DNA of 64,000 bases from Haloechinothrix halophila YIM 93223 (GCF_000504245.1 NZ_KI632509.1:929723-993722); one strand, 5' to 3'. Shown: positions 41,525 through 48,931, numbered from the stretch's first letter. Translations and numbers: made by a program. Notes: generated from the letters alone by a model not told the origin.

Positions 41525-42175
41525 ATGCAGACGATCCCTCACGAGATTCGCCCCGACGCCGAGAGATTGTGGAACTACCACCGCATCGATGACCAGCTCG
41601 AACCCGTCGATGTAGCGGTCGGCCTTGGCAGCCACGACCCAAGCGTCGCGATCTACACAGCGGAGCTGTACGCGAAGGGCCTGTTCCCGCTCATCGTGTT
41701 CACCGGCGCGAACGCGCCAACGACCGTAGAGCGGTTCCCCCGCGGCGAGGCGGTGCACTACCGCGAGATAGCACTGGGCCACGGTGTCCCCGACAGCGCG
41801 ATCCTCGTTGAGCCGAACGCGAAGCACACCGGGCAGAACATCGACCTCACTCGGCAGCTCCTCGACGACCGCGGTTGTCACCCGCGCTCGATGCTGTTTA
41901 TCAGTCGCCCTTACCAGCAGCGGCGAGCCCTTGCGACAGCGCTCAAACGGTGGCCCGGAGTAGCGATCCGGTGCTCAGCCACGGCGCAAACGCTCGATGA
42001 GTACACGGCCAGCATCGGCGACGCCCGACGAGTCATTGACATGCTGGTTGGGGACACGCAGCGGATCACGTACTACGCCGAGCGTGGCGAGGCAGCGCAG
42101 CAAGACGTGCCGCGCGCGGTATACGACGCATACGAGCGGCTAGTCACCGCCGGTTTCACCAGCAGACTGATTTAG
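41525..42175 (+). CDS. YdcF/DUF218-family protein
   Basis: 216 residues. The DUF218 pattern is visible: VDVAVGLGSHDPSVAIYTAEL, then PLIVFTGANAPTT, VEPNAKHTGQNIDLTRQLL and SMLFISRPYQQRRALATALKR. These proteins have a Rossmann-like fold and some bind nucleotide or SAM; the function is not settled. No membrane segment is present, unlike ElyC/SanA members. The ATG at 41525 begins the conserved region; upstream in-frame sequence runs into the terminator and is rejected. First gene after tRNA-Arg. Confidence 0.85.
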   Translation: MQTIPHEIRPDAERLWNYHRIDDQLEPVDVAVGLGSHDPSVAIYTAELYAKGLFPLIVFTGANAPTTVERFPRGEAVHYREIALGHGVPDSAILVEPNAKHTGQNIDLTRQLLDDRGCHPRSMLFISRPYQQRRALATALKRWPGVAIRCSATAQTLDEYTASIGDARRVIDMLVGDTQRITYYAERGEAAQQDVPRAVYDAYERLVTAGFTSRLI

Positions 42176-42514
42176 TAGCTCCGGCGACCCCTCGGGACCG
42201 AGGGCACGGAGGCCAGCGATAGCAACAACGGGGCACGATCGTTTCGACTGGCCGCTCCCACGACAACAATGCCGCCCGCGCTCCAAGCTCTGGCCTATAT
42301 CACCTGCGACCGTACGCCCTGACTCCCGCCATCGGCGCATGCCAGTGTGTTCAGGCTTTCTTCTCTTCTTCAAGGCGGCCAGTGAAGCTCGGAGTGATAA
42401 GCCGAAGGTTCGGGGCCCTTATTGCCTTGGAGCGATCGCACCTACCGGGTCGCAAAATCCCTGGTTGGGCCGGTCTTGAGCCGCTGAGCGCGAACCTGGC
42501 TGTAGACTGATCAT
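42176..42514. other. 339-bp gap without a supported gene
   Basis: No convincing coding sequence on either strand; the longest open frames have no family-like content. The last 15 bases hold TAGACT (42502-42507), a good -10 for a leaderless start at 42515. A TTCTTCTCTTCTTC pyrimidine tract lies at 42357-42370. Confidence 0.6.
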
Positions 42515-42721
42515 ATGAGCGCTGAGCGTGATGAGCTGCTACGCCTGGTGGAGGAGCTGCCGGATGAGCAGGTGCCCCAGGCGCTAGCGGACGTGCGGCG
42601 TCACCTCCGTCCTGTTCGGGAGCGGCCGTGGCCACCCGCGTGGTTTGGGAGCATCGAGGGGGATGGCACTGCGGTAGGCGCCCGGAGTGAGGAACTTCTA
42701 CGCGAGGGGTTCGGCCGGTAG
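42515..42721 (+). CDS. Small antitoxin-like protein (VapB position)
   Basis: 68 residues with a helical N-terminus (AERDELLRLVEELPDEQVPQALADVRRH) and a Pro/Trp-rich middle (RPWPPAWFGSIEGDGTAV). The size, position 1 bp before a PIN-domain gene and C-terminal AVGARSEELLREGFG match antitoxins that wrap a VapC toxin. No ribbon-helix-helix is evident. A TAGACT 8 bases before the ATG suggests a leaderless mRNA. Confidence 0.75.
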   Translation: MSAERDELLRLVEELPDEQVPQALADVRRHLRPVRERPWPPAWFGSIEGDGTAVGARSEELLREGFGR

Positions 42722-42722
42722 C

Positions 42723-43145
42723 GTGATCATTTGCGACACCGGTCCATTGGTCGCTGCTGCGATTGCCACCGATCCCGATCATCACCGTTGCGTCGAGCTG
42801 TTCACCGGTCTCCATCTGGCCAACCGTCCGATAATCGTGCCTGCCCCGATTGTGGCCGAGGTTGGGTATCTGCTGGAGCGCTACGGCGGGCCACGAGCCG
42901 AGTCCCAGTTCCTTCGATCTCTGGCTGAGGACGACTTCGTGCCGATGGAGTTGACCAAGGGCGACTACGCGCGGATGGCCGACCTCGTCGACCAGTACGC
43001 CGACTTCCCGCTAGGGACAAGTGATGCGTCCGTCGTCGCGCTTGCCGAACGGCTGGACGCTCCCGAGGTCGCAACGCTCGATCTTCGGCACTTCTCCGTC
43101 GTCCGGCCGAAGCATGTACATACCCTGACGTTGCTTCCTGAGTAG
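42723..43145 (+). CDS. PIN-domain ribonuclease toxin, VapC-like
   Basis: About 140 residues from a GTG just after the antitoxin stop. The acidic PIN residues are in ICDTGPLVAAA (first Asp), VAEVGYLLER (Glu), and PLGTSDASVVALAE with LDLRHFS near the end. VapC toxins cut RNA and are neutralised by their antitoxin. The downstream KHVHTLTLLPE end is typical for the family. The 1-bp gap to the antitoxin implies coupled translation. Confidence 0.87.
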   Translation: MIICDTGPLVAAAIATDPDHHRCVELFTGLHLANRPIIVPAPIVAEVGYLLERYGGPRAESQFLRSLAEDDFVPMELTKGDYARMADLVDQYADFPLGTSDASVVALAERLDAPEVATLDLRHFSVVRPKHVHTLTLLPE

Positions 43146-43346
43146 CCAAGAAATCGCCAATAATCGATCGCAAACGACCATGTGCCACGGTCGATGACGG
43201 CGCATTGCGCAGCGAGTCGACACCTGGTAAGCACACATGTCGATCACTGATGGCAGACGTCGACAAGGCCACTCAGCAGAAATCCTTTCCCAGTCGCGCC
43301 CATTAACGTGGCATTAGGAGCGGTCAACCACGGTCGAGTCACGCAC

Positions 43347-43911
43347 TCACGCCCTGACAGCTACACGGATCCGCTGCACTGACTCCTCGATGCTGAGGAT
43401 CGCGGTGTCGATCACGATCCTGTTCCGCTCCCCAGGATTCATATTCGCGGTTCGTGATCTGCTCCCAGGTTGGTGTGACGAGTCCGGCGATGTCGGTGAC
43501 GCGCTCCTCAGCGCGTCGACGGTGCTCGTCGACGTCGGAGCAGACGATTTCGATCTCGATGACGCGGGCGCCCGCCGAGAGCCCGGCATCGCGCCACGCG
43601 TCTCGGCTGGCGCGAACTGGGTTGACCGATTCCGCGACCACATCCAAGCCGATGCGCAGTTGGTCGGCGGCGACGCCGTATCCGACCTCGTAGCCGGGCG
43701 GCAGCTCCCAACCGTTGGTCTGCTCATGCTGCCCCTCCGACCGGCCGATGGCGGTCTCGATGGTGTCGACGCGGACGTACGCGGCGGGCAGTTCGGCGGC
43801 CAGCACCCGGGCGACTGTGCTCTTGCCGGTCGCGGGTAGACCGCCGACCGAGATCAGCACTGGTTTGCGGTTCGGCCCGTCCATTAATGAAGGCACCCGG
43901 TGATTATCCAC
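43347..43911 (-). pseudogene. AAA/P-loop kinase-like gene with a frameshift near its 3' end
   Basis: The frame from 43911 encodes a P-loop protein (VGGLPATGKSTVARVLAAEL near residue 23, VRVDTIETAI, then EIEIVCSDVDEHRRRAEERV), as in small-molecule kinases or ParA-unrelated 'AAA family ATPases'. After TNREYESW the reading frame loses family-like sequence. The +1-shifted frame continues with ERNRIVIDTAILSIEESVQR, the expected C-terminus (in relatives, DxxxLVIDTAxxSVEESV). Dropping one base from the CCCC run at 43430-43433 restores it. This is either a real lesion or a sequencing error. Without the repair, the product ends at 43339 with an aberrant tail. Confidence 0.8.
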
Positions 43912-44012
43912 GCAGCGAACCCAACAACACCCCGGTCAACGGCGCAGCGGTGACGGGCAACGCTCCGCCACCCGGCGGTAGCGCCCAACACGACTGGTGC
44001 GACGATCCGCGG

Positions 44013-44681
44013 ATGCGGCATCACCCGATTTTCGCGGCGTTGTACGACAGGTTGCTTGCGCTGTGCGAGCGGGCGGGTTTCCGTGAGGCCCGCGCGGATC
44101 TGCTCAGCCAGGCGCACGGCCGGGTGCTGGAGATCGGTGCCGGAACCGGCCTCAACCTCAGCCACTACGCCGCTGACGTCACCGAGTTGGTGCTGCTGGA
44201 ACCGGACCGTTTCATGGCGGCGCGGTTGCGCGACCGGATCGCCGCTGACTCGCCGCTACCGGAGTCCGTCACGGTGGTCGACGAACCGGCCGAACGGTTG
44301 CCGTTCGACGACGAGAGCTTCGACTGCGTCGTGTCGACCCTGGTTCTGTGCACCGTTGACGACCCGGAGCAGACGGTCGCTGAAGCGGCGCGGGTGCTGC
44401 GACCAGGCGGGAAGCTGCTCTACCTTGAGCATGTCCGTAGCACCAACGAGCGGCTCGCGCGCTGGCAGGACCGGTTGGACGTGCCGTGGGGCTGGTTTTC
44501 GGGCGGCTGTCACCCCAACCGCGACATCCCCGCGGTGCTGCGTGCCTCCCGGCTCGACGTCGAGCGCCTCGACCACGGCGAGATGCCGAAGGAGCTCGGC
44601 CCGGTGATCCGCCCCATGATCTACGGTTGGAGCAGCCGCGGCGGCGGCTTGGACGACGGCACCAACCGGTCGACGGTGTAG
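44013..44681 (+). CDS. Class I SAM-dependent methyltransferase (UbiE/PmtA-like)
   Basis: About 222 residues from the ATG at 44013. Motif I is RVLEIGAGTGLNLSHYA, followed by LVLLEPDRFMAARL, ERLPFDDESFDCVVSTLVLC and RVLRPGGKLLYLEHV. The FYxxHP-like start (HPIFAALYDRLLALCERAG) is typical of this group, which includes phosphatidylethanolamine and quinone-type methyltransferases. An in-frame ATG at 43887 would add 42 residues without similarity and overlap the kinase start, so the shorter form is chosen. No Shine-Dalgarno is clear for either. Confidence 0.82.
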   Translation: MRHHPIFAALYDRLLALCERAGFREARADLLSQAHGRVLEIGAGTGLNLSHYAADVTELVLLEPDRFMAARLRDRIAADSPLPESVTVVDEPAERLPFDDESFDCVVSTLVLCTVDDPEQTVAEAARVLRPGGKLLYLEHVRSTNERLARWQDRLDVPWGWFSGGCHPNRDIPAVLRASRLDVERLDHGEMPKELGPVIRPMIYGWSSRGGGLDDGTNRSTV

Positions 44682-44748
44682 TTCTCCTGGTCCTTCAGCA
44701 GCAAATGTCCCGCCAACTCGGCCAGCGCGCGTGACCGCGACGTTCAGG

Positions 44749-45990
44749 TCAGGCGGCCTGTGGCACCGGGTCGTTGTGCCTGACCTTGCTCCAGGACAGC
44801 GCGATGGGCACCGCGACGATCACGCCAGCGACACCGGCCGCCGCGATGGCGTTGGCCGTGCCGGTGACGTCGGCGAGGGCGCCAGCGGCGAGCGCGCCAA
44901 GCCCCTGCACCGTAATCAGGCCGGTCGAGTTCAGCCCGGAACACTGGGCCCGCGAACTGTCCGGCAGCCTCCGCACGAACGACACCGTGCCTTGGATGTT
45001 GTACCCCGTCGCCATCATCCCGGACAGCGCGAACAGCACCAGCGCCGCGATCAGCCCGGGTTGCAGCACGACGAATGCCAGCGGCACACCCGCCAGGATG
45101 CCGAGCACACCGATCACTTTGACTTGCACCTGCTCAGGCACCCAGCGGCCGAACACCACCGCGCCGATGACGCTGCCGAACGGATCGGCCGCCATGAGCA
45201 GTCCGACGGCCACCGCGCCAGCCCCGATGCCGTCCGCGAATGGCACCGCGAGCGCCTCCGCCACCACGTAGAAGCCGGCCAGCCAGTTCAGCGCGACCAA
45301 CGTGCGCAGCGCCGGGTCGCGCCACACGATGCGGGCCCCGGTCGTGGTCGACGCGAAGAACGACGGTCGCTTGTCGCCGGTCACCGCCACTTTGCGCTGC
45401 CGTACCAGCAACAGCAACAGCGCCGAGACCACGAAGGTCCCCGCATTGACCGCGAGCCCGGTCGCCGCGCCAGCCGCGCTGACGAGCAGTCCGCCACCGG
45501 CGAACCCGAGCAGCTGGCCAGCCTGGCTGGACATGTTCCTGATGGCCATGCCGACCATGTATTTCTTGCCCGCGAGGACGTCGGGGAGCAGCGCCTGCTG
45601 CGCGGCTTTGAACGGCCCGTTGAGGAGCGTCATCGCCCCCACCAGCACGCACAGCAGCCACAGCGGTGTCCCCGGCAGGATCATCAGCCCGACAAGCACC
45701 GCACGTCCGACGTCGGTCGCGATCATGACGTCCCTGCGCGGGAAGCGGTCGCCGAGCCCGGCGAACAGGATGCCGCCGAGCATGGCAGGCACGAACGTCA
45801 GCGCGTAGGTCAGTCCAGTCAGCGTCGCCGACGACGTCTCGTTGAAGACAAGCACGGTGAGGGCGACGCGCGCGATCTGGTCCCCGATGACGGAGAACAG
45901 CTCGGCGAGCCACATCGTCCTGAACTCGCCAACCCGCAGCACCGAGGTGAAGGTGACGCGTTCGGATTCGCCCGTGACGCGTGCGGTCAT
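44749..45990 (-). CDS. Major facilitator superfamily transporter
   Basis: 413 residues with about twelve membrane segments (MTARVTGESER start, then FRTMWLAELFSVIGDQIARVAL, LTYALTFVPAMLGGIL, FAGLGDRFPRRDVMIATDVGR). The GDRFPRRDVM loop is the MFS signature between helices 2 and 3. The family exports drugs or metabolites; substrate unknown. Start at 45990 chosen because the frame upstream has no MFS-like sequence. It runs between the methyltransferase (convergent) and the diguanylate cyclase (same strand). Confidence 0.87.
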   Translation of the reverse strand: MTARVTGESERVTFTSVLRVGEFRTMWLAELFSVIGDQIARVALTVLVFNETSSATLTGLTYALTFVPAMLGGILFAGLGDRFPRRDVMIATDVGRAVLVGLMILPGTPLWLLCVLVGAMTLLNGPFKAAQQALLPDVLAGKKYMVGMAIRNMSSQAGQLLGFAGGGLLVSAAGAATGLAVNAGTFVVSALLLLLVRQRKVAVTGDKRPSFFASTTTGARIVWRDPALRTLVALNWLAGFYVVAEALAVPFADGIGAGAVAVGLLMAADPFGSVIGAVVFGRWVPEQVQVKVIGVLGILAGVPLAFVVLQPGLIAALVLFALSGMMATGYNIQGTVSFVRRLPDSSRAQCSGLNSTGLITVQGLGALAAGALADVTGTANAIAAAGVAGVIVAVPIALSWSKVRHNDPVPQAA

Positions 45991-46030
45991 ACGGCCCTGC
46001 CAACTGGCTGTGCTGCGGTGTTCATCCCAC

Positions 46031-47365
46031 TTAGGATGCCAGGCGCCGTTCCGCCACGCCGAGGTCTCCCACCCGCATGACTTGGTTTCTGCCGTTGTTC
46101 TTCGCCGTGTACAGCGCGGTGTCGGCCGCGTCGAGCAGTCGCTGCAGCTCGACGCCGGAGTCCGGGTACATCGCGACGCCGATGGACACCGAGAGGTCAT
46201 CGATCCTGATGGGCCGCAGAGTCTCCGGGACGTCGACCGCGAGCCGGGTGATGCCGATACGGATGCGCTCAGCCACGGCCGTCACGTCGGTCTCGCTGAT
46301 GTCGGGCAGCAGTACGACGAACTCTTCGCCACCGAATCTGCCCACGATGTCGCGTTCGCGGACTTCGCTGGTGATCGCGGTGGCGACGGCACGCAGTACC
46401 TCGTCACCGGCGAGGTGGCCGTAGGTGTCGTTGATGCGCTTGAAAAAGTCCAAGTCGATCATCAGCGTGCCGAACGTTCGTAGCTGCTGCTGCGCCCGTT
46501 CCAGCGCCACTTCAGCCTGGTTGTGCCAGCCAGCCGTGTTGAGCACTCCGGTTTTGGAGTCGGTGGTCGCCGCGGTTTCCAGCTGCTTGACCAGCACGCC
46601 TCGGTGCAGGATCAGCAGCGGCGGCAGCACGAGCACCGTCAGCCCTGGCATGATCGCGAGTGTGAGCGCGTTGAGCGCGCCGAGGCACAGTGTCGCGATC
46701 TCCAGCATGTTGTCCATGGGGCTGCCGAACAGCCCCTTCGCCGTGCGGGCGATGGTGTCGCGTGCCGGGATGACCAGTAGTGCGTTGGCCACGAAGTGCG
46801 CGATGAGGGTCGCGCCAACCACGCCTGTGCCCGTCCAGCCGAGCTCGATCGCGTCGGCCATGCCGGCCACGCCGAACATCGCGAGCACGCTGTACGAGGC
46901 GAAGCAGGTCAGTACGAGCACGGCCGCGTTGCTCACGGTTCGCCATACCGGGGTGTTCTGTAATCGGTACCAGCTGCGCACACCGAGGTGGAGATACAGC
47001 GTGGCGGTGAGGATCGCTGTCAGCGCGGGCGGCAGCACGAGCACACCCGCGAAGATCCACACCGACGTCATGTTGATGTGAGCCACGCCACTCACCCGTC
47101 GACGCAGTCGCTCCACCTGACGCCCGAGTTCGGCTTGGAGAACACCAAGCCCGAGCAATGTGAGCAAGATCAACACATCGCTGCCGGCGACCGGTGACTG
47201 CAGCAGCAATGTGACAGTGAGAAATGCGGCGACGCTCTCAGTGAGTACGCAATACGAGATTACCCTGGGCTTTTCTTGCCACAAGCTCCAATTGTGAACT
47301 GAAGGCGCCGTTGCGTGAATGCGCGCCGGGGGGCTAGACACTGCTTCTGCCCGGTTCGCACTCAT
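46031..47365 (-). CDS. Membrane-bound diguanylate cyclase (GGDEF)
   Basis: About 444 residues from the ATG at 47365, which has CTGGGGGCAGC upstream; a start at 47407 would add 14 residues. The N-terminal half has about eight hydrophobic segments (for example YCVLTESVAAFLTVTLLLQ, LILLTLLGLGVLQ, GVLVLPPALTAILTATLYL). The C-terminal GGDEF domain has TLMIDLDFFKRINDTYGHLA and the active-site motif GGEEF in RFGGEEFVVLLPD. It makes cyclic di-GMP. No EAL domain and no clear RxxD inhibitory site was identified. It is divergent from the micro-ORF array, with about 90 bp between them. Confidence 0.9.
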   Translation of the reverse strand: MSANRAEAVSSPPARIHATAPSVHNWSLWQEKPRVISYCVLTESVAAFLTVTLLLQSPVAGSDVLILLTLLGLGVLQAELGRQVERLRRRVSGVAHINMTSVWIFAGVLVLPPALTAILTATLYLHLGVRSWYRLQNTPVWRTVSNAAVLVLTCFASYSVLAMFGVAGMADAIELGWTGTGVVGATLIAHFVANALLVIPARDTIARTAKGLFGSPMDNMLEIATLCLGALNALTLAIMPGLTVLVLPPLLILHRGVLVKQLETAATTDSKTGVLNTAGWHNQAEVALERAQQQLRTFGTLMIDLDFFKRINDTYGHLAGDEVLRAVATAITSEVRERDIVGRFGGEEFVVLLPDISETDVTAVAERIRIGITRLAVDVPETLRPIRIDDLSVSIGVAMYPDSGVELQRLLDAADTALYTAKNNGRNQVMRVGDLGVAERRLAS

Positions 47366-47470
47366 GCTGCCCCCAGGTATCCCGATCGACGGCCAGTCGC
47401 TACCCAATCACAGATTGGTGGTATACGACAAACTAAGTCACGCTTACGTAGCAGCGAAAGGTGGTTAGCG

Positions 47471-47491
47471 ATGCGTAGCCGAGACAACTAG
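47471..47491 (+). CDS. Micro-ORF 1: MRSRDN
   Basis: ATG CGT AGC CGA GAC AAC TAG. AAAGGTGG (47457-47464) lies 6 bases before the start. This is the only unit with CGA for Arg4 and the only one that stops with TAG. It is the first of the array and closest to the diguanylate cyclase promoter region. A TGGTATACG at 47419-47427 could be an extended -10 for the whole array, with a poor -35. Confidence 0.75.
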   Translation: MRSRDN

Positions 47492-47562
47492 TTCCCGTTT
47501 CTCCACTGAAGAGTGAAACACTCGTTGACCGTACGTGGTTCCGTGATCTGGGAGGGGGTCGT

Positions 47563-47583
47563 ATGTGCAGCAGGGACAACTGA
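47563..47583 (+). CDS. Micro-ORF 2: MCSRDN
   Basis: ATG TGC AGC AGG GAC AAC TGA. GGAGGGGG (47551-47558) lies 4 bases before the start. Arg4 is encoded by AGG, which differs from the CGN copies at two positions, so the Arg is kept despite a different codon box. Cys2 uses TGC, the only TGC in the array. Confidence 0.8.
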   Translation: MCSRDN

Positions 47584-47634
47584 TCCGCGGCGAGTCCACT
47601 CGTCGTTCCCGTCACCCCGAAGGGAGAGCATCCG

Positions 47635-47655
47635 ATGCGTAGCCGTGACAACTAA
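47635..47655 (+). CDS. Micro-ORF 3: MRSRDN
   Basis: ATG CGT AGC CGT GAC AAC TAA. AAGGGAGAG (47620-47628) lies 6 bases before the start. The only unit ending in TAA. A further ATG-CGT-CAC-TGA follows three bases after the stop; without a Shine-Dalgarno, it may be a decayed copy. Confidence 0.78.
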   Translation: MRSRDN

Positions 47656-47711
47656 CGATGCGTCACTGATGTCCTTATTGGTCGTTCTTTGTATGGAGAG
47701 GAAAGTCACAG

Positions 47712-47732
47712 ATGTGTAGCCGCGATAACTGA
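47712..47732 (+). CDS. Micro-ORF 4: MCSRDN
   Basis: ATG TGT AGC CGC GAT AAC TGA. GGAGAGGAAAG (47695-47705) lies 6-9 bases before the start. The only unit with GAT for Asp5, a synonymous change. Cys2 is TGT. Confidence 0.8.
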   Translation: MCSRDN

Positions 47733-47790
47733 GCGTCCGCATGGCGCAGAACGGAAGTGGGTAGCACTGCTGCGAAGGGAGGATCGCACG

Positions 47791-47811
47791 ATGGGTAGCC
47801 GTGACAACTGA
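47791..47811 (+). CDS. Micro-ORF 5: MGSRDN
   Basis: ATG GGT AGC CGT GAC AAC TGA. AAGGGAGG (47775-47782) lies 8 bases before the start. The only unit with Gly at position 2; the codon GGT differs from TGT and CGT only in its first base. Confidence 0.8.
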   Translation: MGSRDN

Positions 47812-47869
47812 GCACGAATGAGCGCAAAACGACCGCGCCGTGAACCGGTGGAAAGGAGGAATTCAGCTC

Positions 47870-47890
47870 ATGTGTAGCCGTGACAACTGA
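47870..47890 (+). CDS. Micro-ORF 6: MCSRDN
   Basis: ATG TGT AGC CGT GAC AAC TGA. AAAGGAGG (47852-47859), a near-perfect Shine-Dalgarno, lies 10 bases before the start. Third unit with Cys2. Confidence 0.82.
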   Translation: MCSRDN

Positions 47891-47938
47891 GTACTCGTTG
47901 TTCGTAGAACGCTCGCGATCAGAAAGGAATCGCCGACG

Positions 47939-47959
47939 ATGCGTAGCCGCGACAACTGA
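47939..47959 (+). CDS. Micro-ORF 7: MRSRDN
   Basis: ATG CGT AGC CGC GAC AAC TGA. AGAAAGGA (47921-47928) lies 10 bases before the start. Last unit; the terminal hairpin begins 9 bases after its stop codon. Confidence 0.8.
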   Translation: MRSRDN

Positions 47960-47968
47960 CGACGACGC

Positions 47969-47987
47969 GGCCCGCGCCACGCGGGCC
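47969..47987 (+). terminator. GC-rich hairpin ending the micro-ORF array
   Basis: A perfect 8-bp stem, GGCCCGCG / CGCGGGCC, with a CCA loop lies 10 bases after the last micro-ORF. No T-run follows. It could terminate the array transcript or act as an attenuator in front of the HAD gene, 139 bp downstream. Confidence 0.65.
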
Positions 47988-48125
47988 AGCACACAAATCA
48001 TGATCACGGCGTCTCGATGTGCCATGGTGAGGAAGTCGCGCGCGTAGCGGCATGCGGTGACCAGCACCGGGAAGCGCGTTCGTCCGCCGCACGCGACGTC
48101 GCGATGAGGCGAGCGAGGTGATCAG

Positions 48126-48800
48126 ATGCGCATGCGCCCGAGCGTAGTCGCGTTCGACGTCGTGGAGACGTTGATGGCGCTGGAGCCACTAGCGGCGCGG
48201 TTCTCCGACATCGGTCTCGGCGAGTCGGCGTTGCGTCGCTGGTTCGACCGGCTCATCCGGGACGGCATGGCGTTGACCCTCGCAGGGGACTACCTGCCGT
48301 TCCCCGAGTTGGCGATCGACGCGCTGCACGGCATCAGCGAGCGCGACCTTGACGACGCCTCGGTGCGGCACGTGCTGGACGGCTTCGCCGAACTGCCCGC
48401 GCATCCCGACGCCGAGCCAGCCATGCGGGAGCTGGCTGATGCGGGCGTCGAGATGGTGTGCCTGAGTAATGGCGCAGCGCAGACGACTGAGAACTTCATC
48501 GCCCGCACCGGCCTGGATCCCTACGTCTCCCAGGTCATCAGCGTGGCCGAGGTGAGCAGGTGGAAGCCCGCGCGCGAGGTGTACGAGCACGCGCTGCAGC
48601 GGATCGGCGCGCCTGCCGACCGGGTCGCGCTGGTCGCCGTCCACGCCTGGGACTGCCACGGTGCGAGCAAGGTTGGTCTGACGACGGGGTGGGCGAGCAG
48701 GCTTGAGCGCGTCCACCCACGTGCGTTCGCCGCGCCGGATGTCACCGGCACCGACCTCATCGCCGTCGCCAGGGGCCTGTTGGCGCTGCCGGAGTCTTGA
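48126..48800 (+). CDS. HAD-superfamily hydrolase, haloacid dehalogenase type II-like
   Basis: 224 residues. The nucleophile region is VAFDVVETLMALEPLA (Asp in FDVVETL, where classical type II enzymes have FDAYGTL). Motif II is CLSNGAAQT and the Lys region is RWKPAREVYEHAL. The C-terminal VAVHAWDCHGASKVGLTTGW fits the (S)-2-haloacid dehalogenase group. The altered first motif makes the reaction uncertain; many such proteins are phosphatases. ATG at 48126. It is the first full gene downstream of the micro-ORF array on the same strand. Confidence 0.85.
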   Translation: MRMRPSVVAFDVVETLMALEPLAARFSDIGLGESALRRWFDRLIRDGMALTLAGDYLPFPELAIDALHGISERDLDDASVRHVLDGFAELPAHPDAEPAMRELADAGVEMVCLSNGAAQTTENFIARTGLDPYVSQVISVAEVSRWKPAREVYEHALQRIGAPADRVALVAVHAWDCHGASKVGLTTGWASRLERVHPRAFAAPDVTGTDLIAVARGLLALPES

Positions 48801-48894
48801 GCGCACCCAGCCGACGGCGTCGCGCGTTCGGCGTGGTGGTTGAGGAACCCGGCGCGCGCTGATTCACGCTGACTCGCGCCGCGATCCCTGTCGA

Positions 48895-48931
48895 GTCATG
48901 TGATCCATGCCAGGTCATGTGATTCATGCCA
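48895..48931. repeat. Two 18-bp direct repeats upstream of the YdjM-like gene
   Basis: GTCATGTGATYCATGCCA occurs at 48895-48912 and 48914-48931, period 19 bp. They lie 95 bp before the start at 49026 and could be paired sites for a regulator. They contain a CATG at each end. Confidence 0.6.

Larger units (their letters stand above)
47457..47987 (+). other. Serial array of seven M-X-S-R-D-N micro-ORFs with terminal hairpin
   Basis: Seven six-codon reading frames lie in series, at 47471, 47563, 47635, 47712, 47791, 47870 and 47939 (start spacing 69-92 bp). Every one has a purine-rich Shine-Dalgarno 4-10 bases upstream and its own stop codon. The shared core is ATG-NGY-AGC-CGN-GAY-AAC-stop. The spacers outside the Shine-Dalgarno and ORF are not similar, so this is not a plain tandem repeat. 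The arrays' synonymous and stop-codon differences suggest the peptide is conserved rather than the DNA. A GC-rich hairpin follows the last unit. Function unknown; see findings. Confidence 0.9.

Noticed and set aside
42351-42815. Possible minus-strand gene over the VapBC pair
   Set aside because: Pro/His/Arg-rich shadow; the antitoxin-toxin reading with 1-bp spacing and PIN residues is better supported.
44731-46080. Long + frame antisense to the MFS gene
   Set aside because: His/Arg/Gln-rich shadow without hydrophobic or family-like segments; the MFS frame is clear.
47457-47987. CRISPR array or simple tandem repeat
   Set aside because: Only the Shine-Dalgarno and 21-base ORFs are alike; spacing varies from 69 to 92 bp, the shared parts are not palindromic, the units carry ordered start and stop codons, and no cas genes are near.
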